A stretch of 64,000 nt of DNA from Cadophora sp. MPI-SDFR-AT-0126 (lineage: Eukaryota > Ascomycota > Leotiomycetes > Helotiales > Ploettnerulaceae): the NCBI GenBank assembly GCA_020747065.1, contig JAGMVK010000014.1, positions 930,001 to 994,000 on the forward strand, read 5' to 3'. Below, piece after piece: positions 50,895-62,608 of this stretch (positions within the stretch are counted from its first letter, which is position 1; every line of letters starts with the position of its first letter). The notes below the pieces were generated by a model. The model ran no database searches, was not told the DNA's origin, and saw only the letters and a program-made list of their open reading frames with translations. Made by a program: the position numbers and the translations under genes.

Positions 50895-52949
50895 TAGCTT
50901 CTTTTCTTATTACTTATTTATAACCTTCTTAAGAAGCCTGCTATTACACAGTTTCCTCTTACTACCCTTATAGAAAGTCGTATCTAACTCTATTTCGCGG
51001 GAGTAGAAGGGTTTCTTATTACTATACCCTTAGTATATATATCCTCTTATATAATACTAGCTCTTCTTTTTTAAGGTATACTTATAGTTATAATTATTAA
51101 TCTTAATAGCTATTTTAATAAGCTCTTATAAGTTGTCCGAGGCGTCAGATCTTATGATCTTATCTTTTACTCTATCCTTTAGTCCCTTATAATACTAGGC
51201 CTTAAGTGTATTATTATTCTAGCTAGTTTAATTAGTGAACTACTAAAAGGTAGTAGTATAAGAAGTAATAAACCTAGTTTATTTAAAGTTCTAGATATTA
51301 CACTTTACTATATGTTTTTAATTAATATTACTAAAGACTTTATTAATATAGTTCTTAAATCCTTCGAAGTCCTAGAAGATTCTTTATAACTCCTTAGATA
51401 TAAAATTAAAGACTTTTCTTTCTTTAGTTCAGTTCCTTATATAATTACTTAAAAATATCTTGATCTAGCTAAATACTTACTTATAGAGGAATAATATAGC
51501 TTATAGGACCTAGTTAGTCTCTGTAGCGAACTAGTAGCTATAGAACTTAATATAGAGCTTAACTTAAATTAAGTAAGCCTAAAGCTTAGTATAGTTCTTA
51601 TAGTAAAAGTCTAGCTATACTATCTTTAGAATAAGCTTAAGATTAATAGAAGTAAGCTTAATAGTCTTAGGGGCTTTACCTTTAGCTGCTATATCTAATA
51701 AAGAAGATTCTTTAGTAGAGGATATATTATCTATATAAGTTAGTACTTCTAATAAGAAAATACTTAAAGTATAATAGTCTAGTATTTACTTACTATAAAT
51801 ACAGAGGCTAGAGGTAGATCTCTAATAATTAAGAAGTAAGTATATTATATAGATAATTAAGATAATTACTAATATAGTTCAGAATACTATTTAAGTTAAG
51901 TATTAAGCTCTTATCTAATAGTAGATATACTAGTCTTTTATAAAAACTTTCGTTTCCTTATAGATCTTCTAGGATCTTTAAATCTTAAGGATCTAGTAAA
52001 ATCCTTAGATCTATTATATAACTTAACTATAAAAACCTATAACTAATTCGCTATATTATATAATACTATTATAATAAATACTATATAATATATATCTTCT
52101 AGACTTTTATTAGCTCTTATAAGCTCTACTCCTAAGAGCTACTAAGCTCTTAAGTATACGCCTACTCTAAGGATATCTTCTCCTAGGATTCCAGGGCCGC
52201 CTAGGAGTATCTATAATACTAATATATAAAACACATTAACTATTTAGTACTTTATATACTACCCTTTTATAGTAATAACTATATCTCGCCTTTTATTTAT
52301 ACTCTTTAAATAAGCCTTAATTATTATCTTATCTACTAACTCCTACGCCTTAATTAAAGCTCTTTCTAGAGCCTCTTTTACTTTATCACTACTTCCTAAC
52401 TTATTAAGCTCAGGGTATAATTATAAGACTATATTTTTAAGATACTATTAGATATACTCGACTAGATTTTAAATTAAGAGAGTAAGGTAGCTATAGAAGG
52501 ACTAGAATTCCGTGATCTTTAAACTATTATCGTACTTTCCGAGTAGTATAAATTAGCGTATTATCCTATATAAAAACTATACCTAGCTCCTAGATTCTAG
52601 GTAATTAATCGTCGAGTATAGTAATATAAGAGTTAGTAAAGTACTTATATTTCTTTACCTCCTAATCCCTCTCTAAAATATAGAGATCTAACTTACTAGT
52701 CTTACTATCTTTCTACTAAATTACAGCCTAAACTATTACAGAAATATCTTTTTCCTTTTTATAAGTAAAAATATTATCTTTCGTTTATTTATCCTTTAGT
52801 TAGTACTATACTTATTCTTATACTTCTCCTTTACCTTGCTTAATAAAGTACTTATTACTCTAAATATATTTATAGAAGTCCGCTTATATCTAATCCTTTT
52901 ATTCTTAATACTAATTATACTAGATTTACACTACTTCTTCTATTAAGTA

Positions 52950-53354
52950 AAGTCTTTTCTTATATCGCTAGTAGTAAATACTAGTATCTTCTAGAATATA
53001 GTAAATAACCTTATCACTAACTTTAGACGCTAAATATTATTATATCTTTATAAAGAAGGATTTTAGCTCTTTTTATATTAAACTAATGATAGCACGTTTA
53101 AATTATACTAAATATTTCTCTAGATAGCTAAAGCGAATCTATAAAGCTCTTTTATTACGTATTAAGTCAAGTTTAAGGGTATTAAGTATAGTAGAATCAG
53201 CGATTTGAAGCTCTCTTATAATTTAAGCTAGTTTCTTACTCTTCTTAGCTTTCCTAATAATTTTACCTCTGAGATATAAACTTAACTCCTTTCTAGAAGA
53301 GATATTCGCACTTCTTTTAGCTAGCGGACGTCGTAGTATAGCCATTTTATTAAA
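52950..53354. repeat. RIP-degraded DNA at right edge of repeat block
   Basis: AT-rich with no feature recognised. Base composition becomes normal over about 53310-53400. Confidence 0.6.
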
Positions 53355-53435
53355 GTGATAGAGAAGGGTAGAAAATCAGGAACGCGAAAAGTCGCGATTT
53401 ACGCGGAATCGCGGAAACTTACCGAGGCCCACTGT

Positions 53436-53959
53436 ACAATTGATAGGATTAACATCTCGACTGTTCCGAGACGACTTGTGCGCGAGCGTCTCAACGCTCT
53501 TCCGCAAGACACTTCCTTCATGCAAGGCTCTGTTCGCATGAATGCTGATCCATATTCCGTGCATTTTGATGCGAATATCATTCATGCTATTGAGAAAGTA
53601 CACCTCTGGGAGTTAGTACACTCTAAAGGGGGGTTGGAGCAGACCTCGATGTAACCTTTTTCTCTCATAGACAAAAACAACAGTTTTGTTTAGCTAGAGC
53701 GATTTTGAGAAGCAGCAAGGTCGTCGTCGTGTTAGATAAAGCGACAAGCAGTGTTAATTCTGGATCAGATGAGTTGATGCAACAAGTCATACGTGAGGAG
53801 CTGGGTGATTGTACGATTATTGCTGCTGCACATCGTTTAGACACTATCATGGATTTCGATAGGATCGCTGTATTAAGTGGAGGAAAATTGAAAGAGCTGG
53901 ACGCTCCTATGGTTCTCCTGAAAGGACCCAGTGTATTCCGGGACTTGTACTATTCCTAG
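53436..53959 (+). pseudogene. ABC transporter fragment (second ATPase domain), dead
   Basis: Resembles the second nucleotide-binding domain of fungal ABCC (MRP-type) transporters. Residues INISTVPRRLVRERLNALPQ to HLWELVHSKGGLE are in one frame. A frameshift near 53645 leads to FFSHRQKQQFCLARAIL (decayed signature motif), VVVVLDKATSSVNSGSDELM (Walker B) and RLDTIMDFDRIAVLSGGKL. Walker A is absent, so the 5' part is lost at the repeat boundary. Walker B has Lys for the catalytic Glu (GAA to AAA) and one extra Val. Not functional. Confidence 0.85.
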
Positions 53960-54719
53960 TCATGGTGTCAAATACTGGGACAAATTGTAATCAAGTCATC
54001 ACGTCAACCAGACAGAATTCAAGAACTCTTGAAACAGACAAAGCGAGTAGAAAATAGGACAACAGCACAGACTCTCTGAATCGCGCAAACTATGACTTTA
54101 ACCGATTGTGAGATTTTGCACTAGAAAGCGCGACATATATGAAAAGAATCATTGGGTTTGCCCGCTGCGCTGAATTTGGAACCTCTCGGTGGCCGATATC
54201 ATTTTATGTGAACACATTAACAGAGATCAAATTGTTACGCCAAGGATTCCGCTCCAGAATTCGCCTCTGGTGGCTAATTTCCGCAACTATCAATCAGCCA
54301 TCAGCTGAGCAACTTGCTGAGCTGACTGGCTTATATAAGACCTCACAGCTGAATGGCTTGAGCTGAAGAGCTAAAAAACTAATTCAAAACATAGAAATAT
54401 ATTAAAACTCTCTCCCAAGGCCCACCTTGTTGAAAGGCGCCATGACTTTTACCAACTCTCTATCTACCAATTCTCCAAACACTCTTGAAACAATAATAAC
54501 TGAGTTGACAATCTCGAATTTGGCGGCAGAAATTGCGTAGAATAAAACGAAAAGATAAGAAACACTAGATATAGACATCGTCTCAGAGTCAAGAACCGCC
54601 ACAGCCATGGAAAAGGAACAGCGACACACAAATCCATCCTCCATACAAAATGCCAAAGGATATCCCCAGCCATTATTGAGAATGGCAGCTTGGAACACTG
54701 CTTATCTCAGGTGTCAAAG
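53960..54719. other. No gene seen
   Basis: Normal composition. Short frames on both strands (75 and 98 codons) show no family resemblance. Part near 54720 is the 3' end of the NucA/NucB-type gene. Confidence 0.55.
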
Positions 54720-55625
54720 CTAATCCGACAAGTCTCGTTCTCCTAGCCCCTGATCCAGCTTCTCCACTATCACATCCGTTTTGAGGGTATAAAAATCAGG
54801 ATCGGCTAGCTGCGATGAAGCGTCTTCGTCTTGACTTTCAAGCAGCAACTCATATGACGTTTGATTGACTGGAACCACGGTGACGAACTCGTGGCCGATC
54901 TCAAAGAGTTCGGGAGAGGAGAGGTCTTTCCCAGAGGCCGTCTTGTATAGGTAGGCTCCGCTGCTGGCTAGGGAACGGGGAGTCCATCGGTTTCCTGGCG
55001 GATTAGCCTGAACGCCAGCCTTTGTGTGCTGATTCCCATCATTAACACAAACGTTGGCGCCATTGGTACAGTATTTAGTGCCTCCCTTCGTCGGATTTAG
55101 AAAGGCGACAAGAAACCTGGTTCCAGGGGCGAGGTTTCTATAAAACGCATTCAGAGTTCCGCCTTGAGCTATCGTACTTATATTAGCTATGCGATGTATT
55201 CATAGTTAGAGGTCATTAAGTCTTACCGCTGTTCTGTCCCGTGTGAACACACCGATTAGACTGCCCTCCAGCGTCTGATTCACTAACACTGGCGAATGGG
55301 TACTCATCACAGTTGAATCCAGCCTGGTAGCCACTCTTAACAGAACATCTGTTAGGGCTCGGCATACATCCAGCGGCCCTGCGCCTTCGTCGGTTGACTG
55401 TTTTACTGACGGCATCGTACGTCAATTGTGCACGCCATTTTCCCGCAGTGCAATGGACAGCCCAGCACATATTCGTGCATATATCTAAACCATTTATTTA
55501 GTACGGTAGACCTTATATGATGACAATAGGTCTGTATACTAACCTGGCATGGCCTCACAGTCAAACGATACTGTCTGTGCTAGAGCAATAGCAGAAAAAA
55601 AAGATAGAAAGATAATGAACTTCAT
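54720..55625 (-). CDS. Secreted NucA/NucB-type deoxyribonuclease, three exons
   Basis: Predicted 262 aa. Exons 55625-55544, 55484-55227 and 55168-54720. Introns are 59 and 58 nt with GTTAGT and GTAAGA donors; CTAAA and CTAAC lie near the acceptors, and all junctions keep frame. The N-terminus MKFIIFLSFFSAIALAQ is a signal peptide. Cys-rich segments follow (CTNMCWAVHC, about 30-39). The core has CDEYPFAS (86-93), NRCV, and N-S-A-Q-G-G (about 112-117), the pattern of the NucA/NucB nuclease domain, where Asp and Glu of the DE motif are catalytic in bacterial NucB. It likely degrades external DNA. It is about the usual fungal length and shows no damage, although a dead ABC fragment lies beside it. 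Confidence 0.88.
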
Positions 55626-56215
55626 GATTGGTGATGTAAGAATAATGATATAATGCTTTCTCAATTCTGATACTGTGGTTGATGTCTAAATTCATCGGGG
55701 AAACTGTCAGATATATAGAAATCCGCCAGTCTTCAAATTTTCGAGCATATCTAGCTATAAGAGCATTGCCGTTCGTTTCCCCCAAAATCTCACACCTATG
55801 GCAGTTCTCTTCCTACTCTGATTCTTTTTATGCTTTTTGACTCCTGGTCAAAACAAAAAAATAAGTTGATGATAACTTTCCTGGAAATTGTCAAAAGACC
55901 AACACGAGCTGATAATAACTTTTCTGAACTTTCAAACAATACGAAGGCATAAGTGAGCAGGGGGAATGATGTAATCGATAGTCGAGACATAATGACTAAT
56001 ACCGCGATATAGGTTGATTGTAAACAAGTAAGTTGAAATGCAGGCCCCCTTCAACCTCTTTACTGTCTTCTACAACCACCTCCTGCAGTGTGCTAAGAAA
56101 AGAATGAGACTTCCCCCACCCCCACTCCTCCTATTTGCAACTTGTATTCATTATGGAAATGACCATTTTTGGTTTTCCAGAAGTGAAATATGTCACCGAT
56201 ATAAAGTGTCAGTTG
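55626..56215. other. Intergenic region, no gene seen
   Basis: Upstream region of the nuclease gene and downstream region of the next minus-strand gene. No supportable site found. Confidence 0.5.
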
Positions 56216-57087
56216 CTACTCCTGATCACCAGTTACACCTTGGTCCATGTTGTAATTCTGTGCAAAACACATGCTACCCTGCACTTCGGCCATATCCGGG
56301 TTCGAGGCCCAACCTATAGCCCAGTTGTTCTTCAGGCCATGCTGTCTTGCTATAGACTCTTTGAGCCTAAAAACTCTATCTTGAGGAGGCGATACGTCGA
56401 GATTACTCCCGGGTCCTTCCTCAAATTCGTCAGGCCCGGCAACAATGTAAGCTGGTGGTATGAAACTCGGAAGCTCATAGGTAGTAGCCACGGTGTAGGG
56501 AGTCTGCGGAGCTCGGGGGTCATAAGGAAAGGTAGTGACTTCGCTGAGATCCTCCTGGATGGATGAATTGCCGATAGAGTAGTTGACCTAACAGTGTCTT
56601 GGTAAGAAATTGTTGCGTAGAGTTGTCTTGAAAATCATCAAAGTATCGACATTCGCAATGCCGTAATAATAAAACGGAAGGTCGGGGAACGGGAACTTAC
56701 CCATCGTGATGCTACTGCTTTCGTCATCACACGAAGTTTCCAGAGCACTCGTTCATTTCCGTGTTGTACAACCTCTTCCTCTTCGTCATCAGACTTCCAA
56801 GTATCCACATACCATATTGCCCCAGAGTCTTCAACATCCTGGTCAATAAGCAAGAATTCGTCGATATCCGGGTGTTCCGCATCCAGAACAACGCGGAGCT
56901 GTTCAGCTGTGGCTCCATAATGCCGGGGCTCATCATGAATAACTAGGTTGACATCGGCAGGACCCTGCGTTTTGTACAATCCGAGTTGAAAATCTAGGTG
57001 GACCTTGTTGAGAGCTTGAGGAGAAAGAGGAGAGACGAGAAAGGCGTGCAAGATCGGAACAGGGCTGCCTTGGGAAAGGAATCGCAT
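56216..57087 (-). CDS. Hypothetical protein, two exons (252 aa)
   Basis: Exon 1 is 57087-56701 and exon 2 is 56587-56216. The 113-nt intron has a GTAAGT donor and a GTTAG acceptor and is in phase 0, joining ASRW to VNYSIGNSS. The chosen start gives MRFLSQGSPVPILHAF; an upstream GTG-started extension has no better support. The N-terminal half has the stretch QALNKVHLDFQLGLYK and LRVVLDAEHPDIDEFLLIDQ, ending in an acidic DDEEEE run. The second half is Pro-rich. No signal peptide or membrane segment. It looks like a family of fungal proteins of unknown function; I cannot name it. Confidence 0.7.
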
Positions 57088-57903
57088 TTTGAAATGAGCT
57101 GGTCTTGGTGTGCTATTGTTCCTCAGCACTTTTTCTCGGGGTTTTCGTCGAGGCTGAAATTCTACGAAGCTAACTCTACATTTCCAAAGGGATGTAAGTA
57201 CTCTTTTACTACGAGTAAAAATTGAGACTTAGCTGACATTCGATTCATAGCCGGTAAGCAATACCCCAGACCTGACATTATCTAACATTACCAGGTTCGC
57301 TAATGAAACTGTACTTAGTACTGTGTAAGTTATTCACAACTAGTATTTCGTAATATAAATTGGATTCCCCCAGATAGCTAAGTAATCAATTGTTTCATGT
57401 AGGTTGCGCCTGTATCCACCGGATCATGCGGCACCCTCACAACCTACTCGTTTTGCGATGAATGTTGCTCTGGGTCCGACGGTTGCAGCTAGATTGGCTC
57501 GGGGCGGCGTGGCTGGCAATGGCAACTGTGCCACACCTAGACGCAAGGGCTGGATCTTAGGTGAGGAGAAACTCCAACGCCGTAGTCTGAGGAAACGATT
57601 ATTGATTGATTTACGATAGGGTTTGAGTTAACCGTTTGGTGTTGATATCTTCTGAAATCACATTTATGTTTCTTGTTGTCTAGTTTACGTTTCGGCATTT
57701 GTAGTCAGGTTCTAAATGCAATGACGGGACTACTGTTTATTGTACGGATAGATCTCCACCAGTAAGTATATATATATACAGTGCAGCTTCAGTGCTTGAT
57801 GCATATGGCCCATTCCACACGTGCCAGTCTCCAGGTTTCCACAGCCCCCAATAACCACTCTCCCAAATCTGTTTATACGAAATCCCTGATGCCAATCGCA
57901 GCT
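57088..57903. other. Intergenic region, no gene seen
   Basis: A 71-codon plus-strand frame (57404-57619) has no resemblance and no promoter signals; I do not support it as a gene. A short TA run lies near 57769-57778. Confidence 0.5.
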
Positions 57904-58125
57904 CTATTTCCCTCGAACGAATCTCATGACAGAAGCGTTGTCATTCGATTCATAAGCATATGGTTCCTCGAGATGGGTAGGTGAGAGCTGCACGTAATAT
58001 CCTTGTTTATTTTTGCTCATCCAACGCCCTGCAGCAGCGTAAGAGCTCCAACCGGTTCCAAGGGATACATAATTTAGGTACAGAATATATGGCCTGAAGA
58101 TTTCCAGGGAGAGAGATGCCAAGTC

Positions 58126-59283
58126 TCACCCGTAGCGGATCCCACCGCACATGGAAATGGAGAAGTCGGGGAAATCGATCCCATCATCCTTCATCTGCTT
58201 TCTCAAATCTTCTTGTTCGAAGCTCATGCTTTCGAGAGCGAATTTCAGCCTGTGGTACCGACATTGTCTCCGCACTTTCTCCAAGTACAGCTCGTCGTCA
58301 GGTCCATCTTCATCGTCTTCCTGGTCGGCCGGCGACCAGATCAATGCTAGAGCTTTGAGGTTCGGCATGTATTCTCTGTACGGCTCCTCACTTGCCTCCC
58401 ATCCTTGCTTGAAAATTTGCGTATCTGATACGTCTATGGTTCTGGCGTCTCCCGAGTAGTCCTGGTTGTTTTTGATGTGACGGAGTATTGTGTCGGCTGT
58501 CTTTCCTCGAATGGTCCCTGGACTGATCGCCTTCACCAAAGGGGTATAAGTAATCTTAGCCTGGGCATCTTGTTTCGTGATTGAGGGGTTAATGAGGATT
58601 GTTAGGTCTTCATTGGAGGCGATGCAAAGTAGTGACATCCATAGACTATCTCCATTCACTGTCCCTACGAGCCAACACCACCAATCAATAGCATAGTGTC
58701 GAACACCTTTCAAAAATAGACCAAACTCTTCATACGTATGACTCCACTCATTTTTAGGGAGCCCCGAGCCTGGTGGTGCAGCCATGGATATGCATCTCAG
58801 AAACAAGAAATCCTCGATCAGTCCATCTGCAAAGTATATCGTATCATGTGCCTTATTCACGTATATGAAGGTACCATCATTCTTGTGGGGACGATTCGGA
58901 CTCGCACAAGGCCACAGTGCCCAATGACTCAGTGCAAGAGCTCTTGACTTTTGGCAGGTGTGTAGAACGCTTGGTACGGAGTATCTGGTTGGTGCTAGGA
59001 TGCGGAGAGTTGCTGGTCTACTCGGTGGTTTCGCATTTGGCCTCTTCGGCCTGGGATCTTTGGCTACTCTGTGCACTCGGCAATGGGTGCTTCCATGTCG
59101 TTCGCAGCTATATTTCCATATTCTGGTTTGGATATCGAGAGGAAGGGCAGCAAAAGGGGTAAAAGTTGGCGAAGATGCTACTTTCGAACTGCGCCGAGTT
59201 GAAGACCTTAAGAGTGCAAAATTAGAATTCTACACAAATGAGTACCAAAATATATGGATACTGAAACTATACCTTCGAGACAT
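58126..59283 (-). CDS. 2EXR-domain protein, two or three exons
   Basis: Exon 1 is 59283-59273 (11 nt, MSR plus two bases). The 66-nt intron has CTAAT and ends TTAAG. Exon 2 is 59206-58126, giving about 363 aa. The N-terminus reads FTPFAALPLDIQTRIWKYSC, the start of the fungal 2EXR domain, followed by SVLHTCQKSRALALSHW and the later YVNKAHDTIYFADG, all typical. The rest is an acidic, helical tail. The frame can continue at 57904 (PYILYLNYVSLGTGW) through a 36-nt intron that is in phase but very short, so the 3' end is uncertain (stop at 58126 or at 57904). Function of the 2EXR family is unknown. Confidence 0.75.
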
Positions 59284-59649
59284 GGAGAAAGGCGGTGCTG
59301 TACTTGAGGAAGTTTGATCAGAGCAGAAAAGAAGAAATTCACGTGTTGGGGTTGACGCGATGATCTGCACTAAAACTGGATTCGATATAGCGTGGAAGAC
59401 GCTGGCACGTGCTGATTTAAGGGGTCTCGGCTATCAAAATACAGGGTCGTCTAGGTGGTACAAGCCTGTAAATACGGTAATTTAGGTGTCGAAGACTGTG
59501 CGCAGAACCTTGCCTTATCGAAACATATATACAGAGAAAATAAATACCCGTGTTTGGAAGAGACATCGAGCCCACGAAAGGTAGCCAGAATGATGTGGGC
59601 AAACGCCCACCATTGCGATTCGCAACCAAGGACAGCCTTTTCATCAACA
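59284..59649. other. Intergenic region, no gene seen
   Basis: Between the 2EXR gene start and the dead propeller gene. Nothing supportable. Confidence 0.5.
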
Positions 59650-60185
59650 TCAAATAGCCGCCACTTTTCCACCCCGAGAAGTAGCGTTCGCAACCATAGG
59701 CGGGATACCCTTTGTGCCAACGGAAAAGCACTATTCTGACTGCTCTAGTTCTCCCAAATGCACCACTCGTAGCCCCAGCCACTGCGGTCTCATTCATGCC
59801 ACCAGCAAGCACAGTAACATTTCCATCCGGCAAGACTGTGCACACTGTATTTACTGGATTTGCCCCGATGTACGCGGTACCATCTGCTTGGATCGCGAAA
59901 TCGTCAGCCGGTCACCTGGTGGCAATGACGGTGAAGCGCCTTGCTGCGGTGATTGACGGTACGCCCCCATTTGAGGGAATGATCGAGAGCTTCGAATGTT
60001 CTTGGAATGCAATCGGATGAGGACTTGGCAGAATCTTGCCAATCAGGGCCACGGCGAAACAATCAAAAGACCGTCTTGATCTCCGGAACGTTGTCTAATA
60101 TTCTTTGTGCTGGTAGCGGTCTTGGATGGATGTTTTCAACTTGGCTGGGCAGGTCGGTGGCAGAGTTGCAGACTTCTTTGGTTGA
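59650..60185 (-). pseudogene. Dead SMP-30-like beta-propeller gene fragment
   Basis: Minus-strand pieces match the fungal secreted SMP-30/gluconolactonase-like propeller family: DLPSQVENI, then ADDFAIQADGTAYIGANPV, NTVCTVLPDGNVTVLAGG and TAVAGATSGAFGRT. After a one-base shift comes VGTKGIPPMVANATSRGGKV. Damage includes TGA shortly before ADDFAI, TAG after the shift (fits CAG to TAG) and the frameshift itself. No signal peptide region was found. I call it a pseudogene. Several lesions are C-to-T, as in the repeat block. Confidence 0.7.
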
Positions 60186-60319
60186 GAGGACGATCAATCA
60201 TTTAGAAGGTTGTCATAAGCCTGTTAAATGAGTTAGAAGTGACTCGATTGAACAGCGTGTTGCAAAGCATTGTCGATGTAGATTAAAAATGTTGATTGCA
60301 TTTGGGCGGGAATATACAC
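60186..60319. other. Spacer between dead propeller gene and regulator gene
   Basis: No gene seen. Confidence 0.5.
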
Positions 60320-62608
60320 TCACCAATCATCATCCACATCAAACATGGTTTGCCAGAAATTGTCGTCAGGCTCAATTGCAAAAGCATTCAAGTCAAAGTG
60401 AGACAATTCAGGAGAAAAATACGTATCTTCAGACTCATCGCCAACTCGATGTATTTTCTGTGGCAGGCGATTCTCACAGAGAGGATTCCCAATTTGTGGC
60501 TCAGGTTGAGGCCTCACCATCGGCCTGCCGTGAGCTTTGACACGACGCATCTGTTGTACAAACAGATCAAATATTTCGTACTCGCCGTGGGGAGTACGAC
60601 GTTGTAGAATGGCTTCGAACTTCCCGATTACACGGTCGAGCGCATTCGCACAATCGAGGACTTGGTGGACATGTCGGGTATCCCAGCCCTCAGTCCTATA
60701 GACTGCGAGTTTGGTTCCAAGGATGAGGACATACCCTGCAAATATCCAGCGGAAGTAGGCGAAACTTGTTGCAAAATGCGACTTGTTTGAGAAGTGGGTG
60801 TCGAAAAAGGCTTTTACGGCCGTAAGACATGAGTACAAAAGATTTAGGTGATATGCTTTGTCGGAGTCTGGATGGAACGAACGATACAGGCTGGCTTCAA
60901 AGAGAGAGATTTCGGCCATCTGCAAACAGAGTCAGCTTAATGGAACAAGCTTATCACCAGCCACTGCTCAAAAGAAGGGAGCATTCGACAGAGCACAGAG
61001 GGAAAACTGACCTGGAAACAGACGACGAACGTATCTAGACGACTATGTTAGCTAACGTTGCAGCGGATTTTGAACAGATACTTACAGTCCTCAGTAGCAT
61101 TGAGTGACATGTTCTGTTTGATACTTTGGAGCTCAGCATGTAGTGACTGAATGAACATCTTGACCGGTGCAGTACTCAGTCCCAGGTTTGGGTCTGTGAA
61201 AGCCGTGCTGATTTTCAAGACAACGTTTTGAACTGATATCAGCGGGAAGATGAGGAGGTCGGACGGGTACTCTTGCATCTCAGTCAGAGCTCTGCAGACA
61301 TGGTCCAGATGGTGAGTGTACTGAACAGGCTCATTCCGTCTGCAACTTGAGATCGTTCTTGTGGATCAAGTTAGCCAACGGTTACCGGAGCCAAGGCGAG
61401 AACTTGCTTACATGGCTGAGAGAAAGAAACAGCCTGCAAGAGCTCTCCACTCCTCTAAGGTCCTTGAAGTTACCGAAGAGTCTTCTGGTTCGTACTGCTG
61501 CTTTGTGACACCGTCCGGTCCATCAAGCCATATTTTGGGTCGACCCTTCGGTAAGTGCGTTCGGTGGTAGCCAAGGTTCACTGCCATCGTCCTGGCTAGT
61601 GAGAGCAGATTGAGCACCTGGGGGTTCGCAACTGAATGATAATGATACCTATTGGTCTCAAGTGAGTCTTGGAATCGCAAACAGAATACAAATCTCGGGA
61701 GCTAGGTCAAGCTCGCAACTTGAAGATGGATGAACTGACCAGGTGAGGTGCACAAGAAGGGCCTGAAGTAAGTCTAAGCTCTTTTCGGCCCGGAGCATGA
61801 TCCTCGAAGCAAACTCTTCCATCAATTTCCATCCAAGTGCTTCCTGACGTAGTGGATTCTGATACGAAGCAGCTGTCATAATAGCCTTCCACAGCATGGG
61901 TCGCTCCCGACGAAGGCTCTCGGACGTAGCATCTGGAGGGATGACAACAAATGGAAGCTGGTCGGCTTGCTGTGTCCTGTATTCAAGTAGCAGAAAGGAT
62001 GCTTCCCGATTCTCAAACTCGAAGCTGTAAACCTGTGGCTGAGCAACGTAATTGTCATACGGAACCTGAGTTGATGAAGAGGCTGGGGTGAAATTGTGTG
62101 GCGAAAACCCAGCTGATTCGGTAGCTGTGGTGACATGGGATGGGGGGTGACATGATCCGTAGTGGATGAGTCGGAGCTGGGGACTTTGGCGGGGACGACA
62201 AAGAGCCCGATCGATGTTCCTCTCGAGTATCTCCACGATTCGGCCCGCTCAGAAGTTCCACAAGAGTATCGAGCTTTTGCTCCAATTGAGCGACATGACC
62301 AAACACAAATATGAGTACATGACTAGCTGTGAACTGATGAGTAACTTACGTTGGACGCTTCCTCGAAGGCGTGGAAGATGGTTGACAGACTTTGTCCAAA
62401 CGATGACATCTACCTGCCAGTCAGTGTCTTGAATGTGAGCGAGTCACTTTGAGTATTACCGGTGACATTTCCCCTTCTGAAGATTTGGTACGCATTTAAC
62501 CTTTGCCTTGACACAGGTACCACAAGCTCTGAGTCCCATCTGCTTGATGCCCACGAACTCCGTCCTGGAGTGGGCCGCCGCGTCCATGTCCAGTGATGAC
62601 ATATTCAT
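60320..62608 (-). CDS. Zn(2)Cys(6) transcription factor, seven exons, possible frame break
   Basis: Exons by splice signals: 62608-62460, 62409-62350, about 62322-61740, 61648-61412, 61357-61086, a 23-nt microexon 61034-61012, and 60919-60320. The spliced N-terminus has all six Cys of a binuclear zinc cluster (C-x2-C-x6-C-x8-C-x2-C-x6-C) across exons 1-2, ending CHRCHRLDKVC, then a coiled-coil-like VAQLEQKLDTLVELL. The middle part (LPFVVIPPDATSESLRRE, MLWKAIMTAASYQ, AEKSLDLLQALLVHLTW, YHYHSVANPQVLNLLSLAR) and the C-terminal part match fungal regulators of this type. Two oddities: the exon 2-3 gap is only 27 nt with an in-frame AG, and a one-base frame shift lies in or near a run of six C (about 62142-62147). 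The other junctions are clean. It is either a young pseudogene or a sequencing error. Confidence 0.75.

Larger units (their letters stand above)
47760..52950 (-). mobile_element. Ty3/Gypsy retrotransposon E, 3'-truncated
   Basis: Minus-strand Gypsy element with gag knuckle (50853-50894), RT, RNase H and the start of integrase. It stops in the integrase zinc-binding region at the D 3' LTR (47759). The rest of integrase is not found left of D, so D did not simply insert into E, or the far part was lost. A 5' LTR was not identified; the right limit is approximate. Confidence 0.75.

Noticed and set aside
10260..53340. Mitochondrial or plasmid origin for the AT-rich block
   Set aside because: It carries LTR elements with RIP signature and grades into nuclear genes at both sides; no rRNA, tRNA or respiratory genes seen.
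54402..54698. 98-codon minus-strand frame downstream of the nuclease gene
   Set aside because: Would overlap the nuclease 3' region and shows no family features.
57404..57619. 71-codon basic plus-strand frame
   Set aside because: No resemblance, no splice support and no promoter; could be chance in normal-GC DNA.
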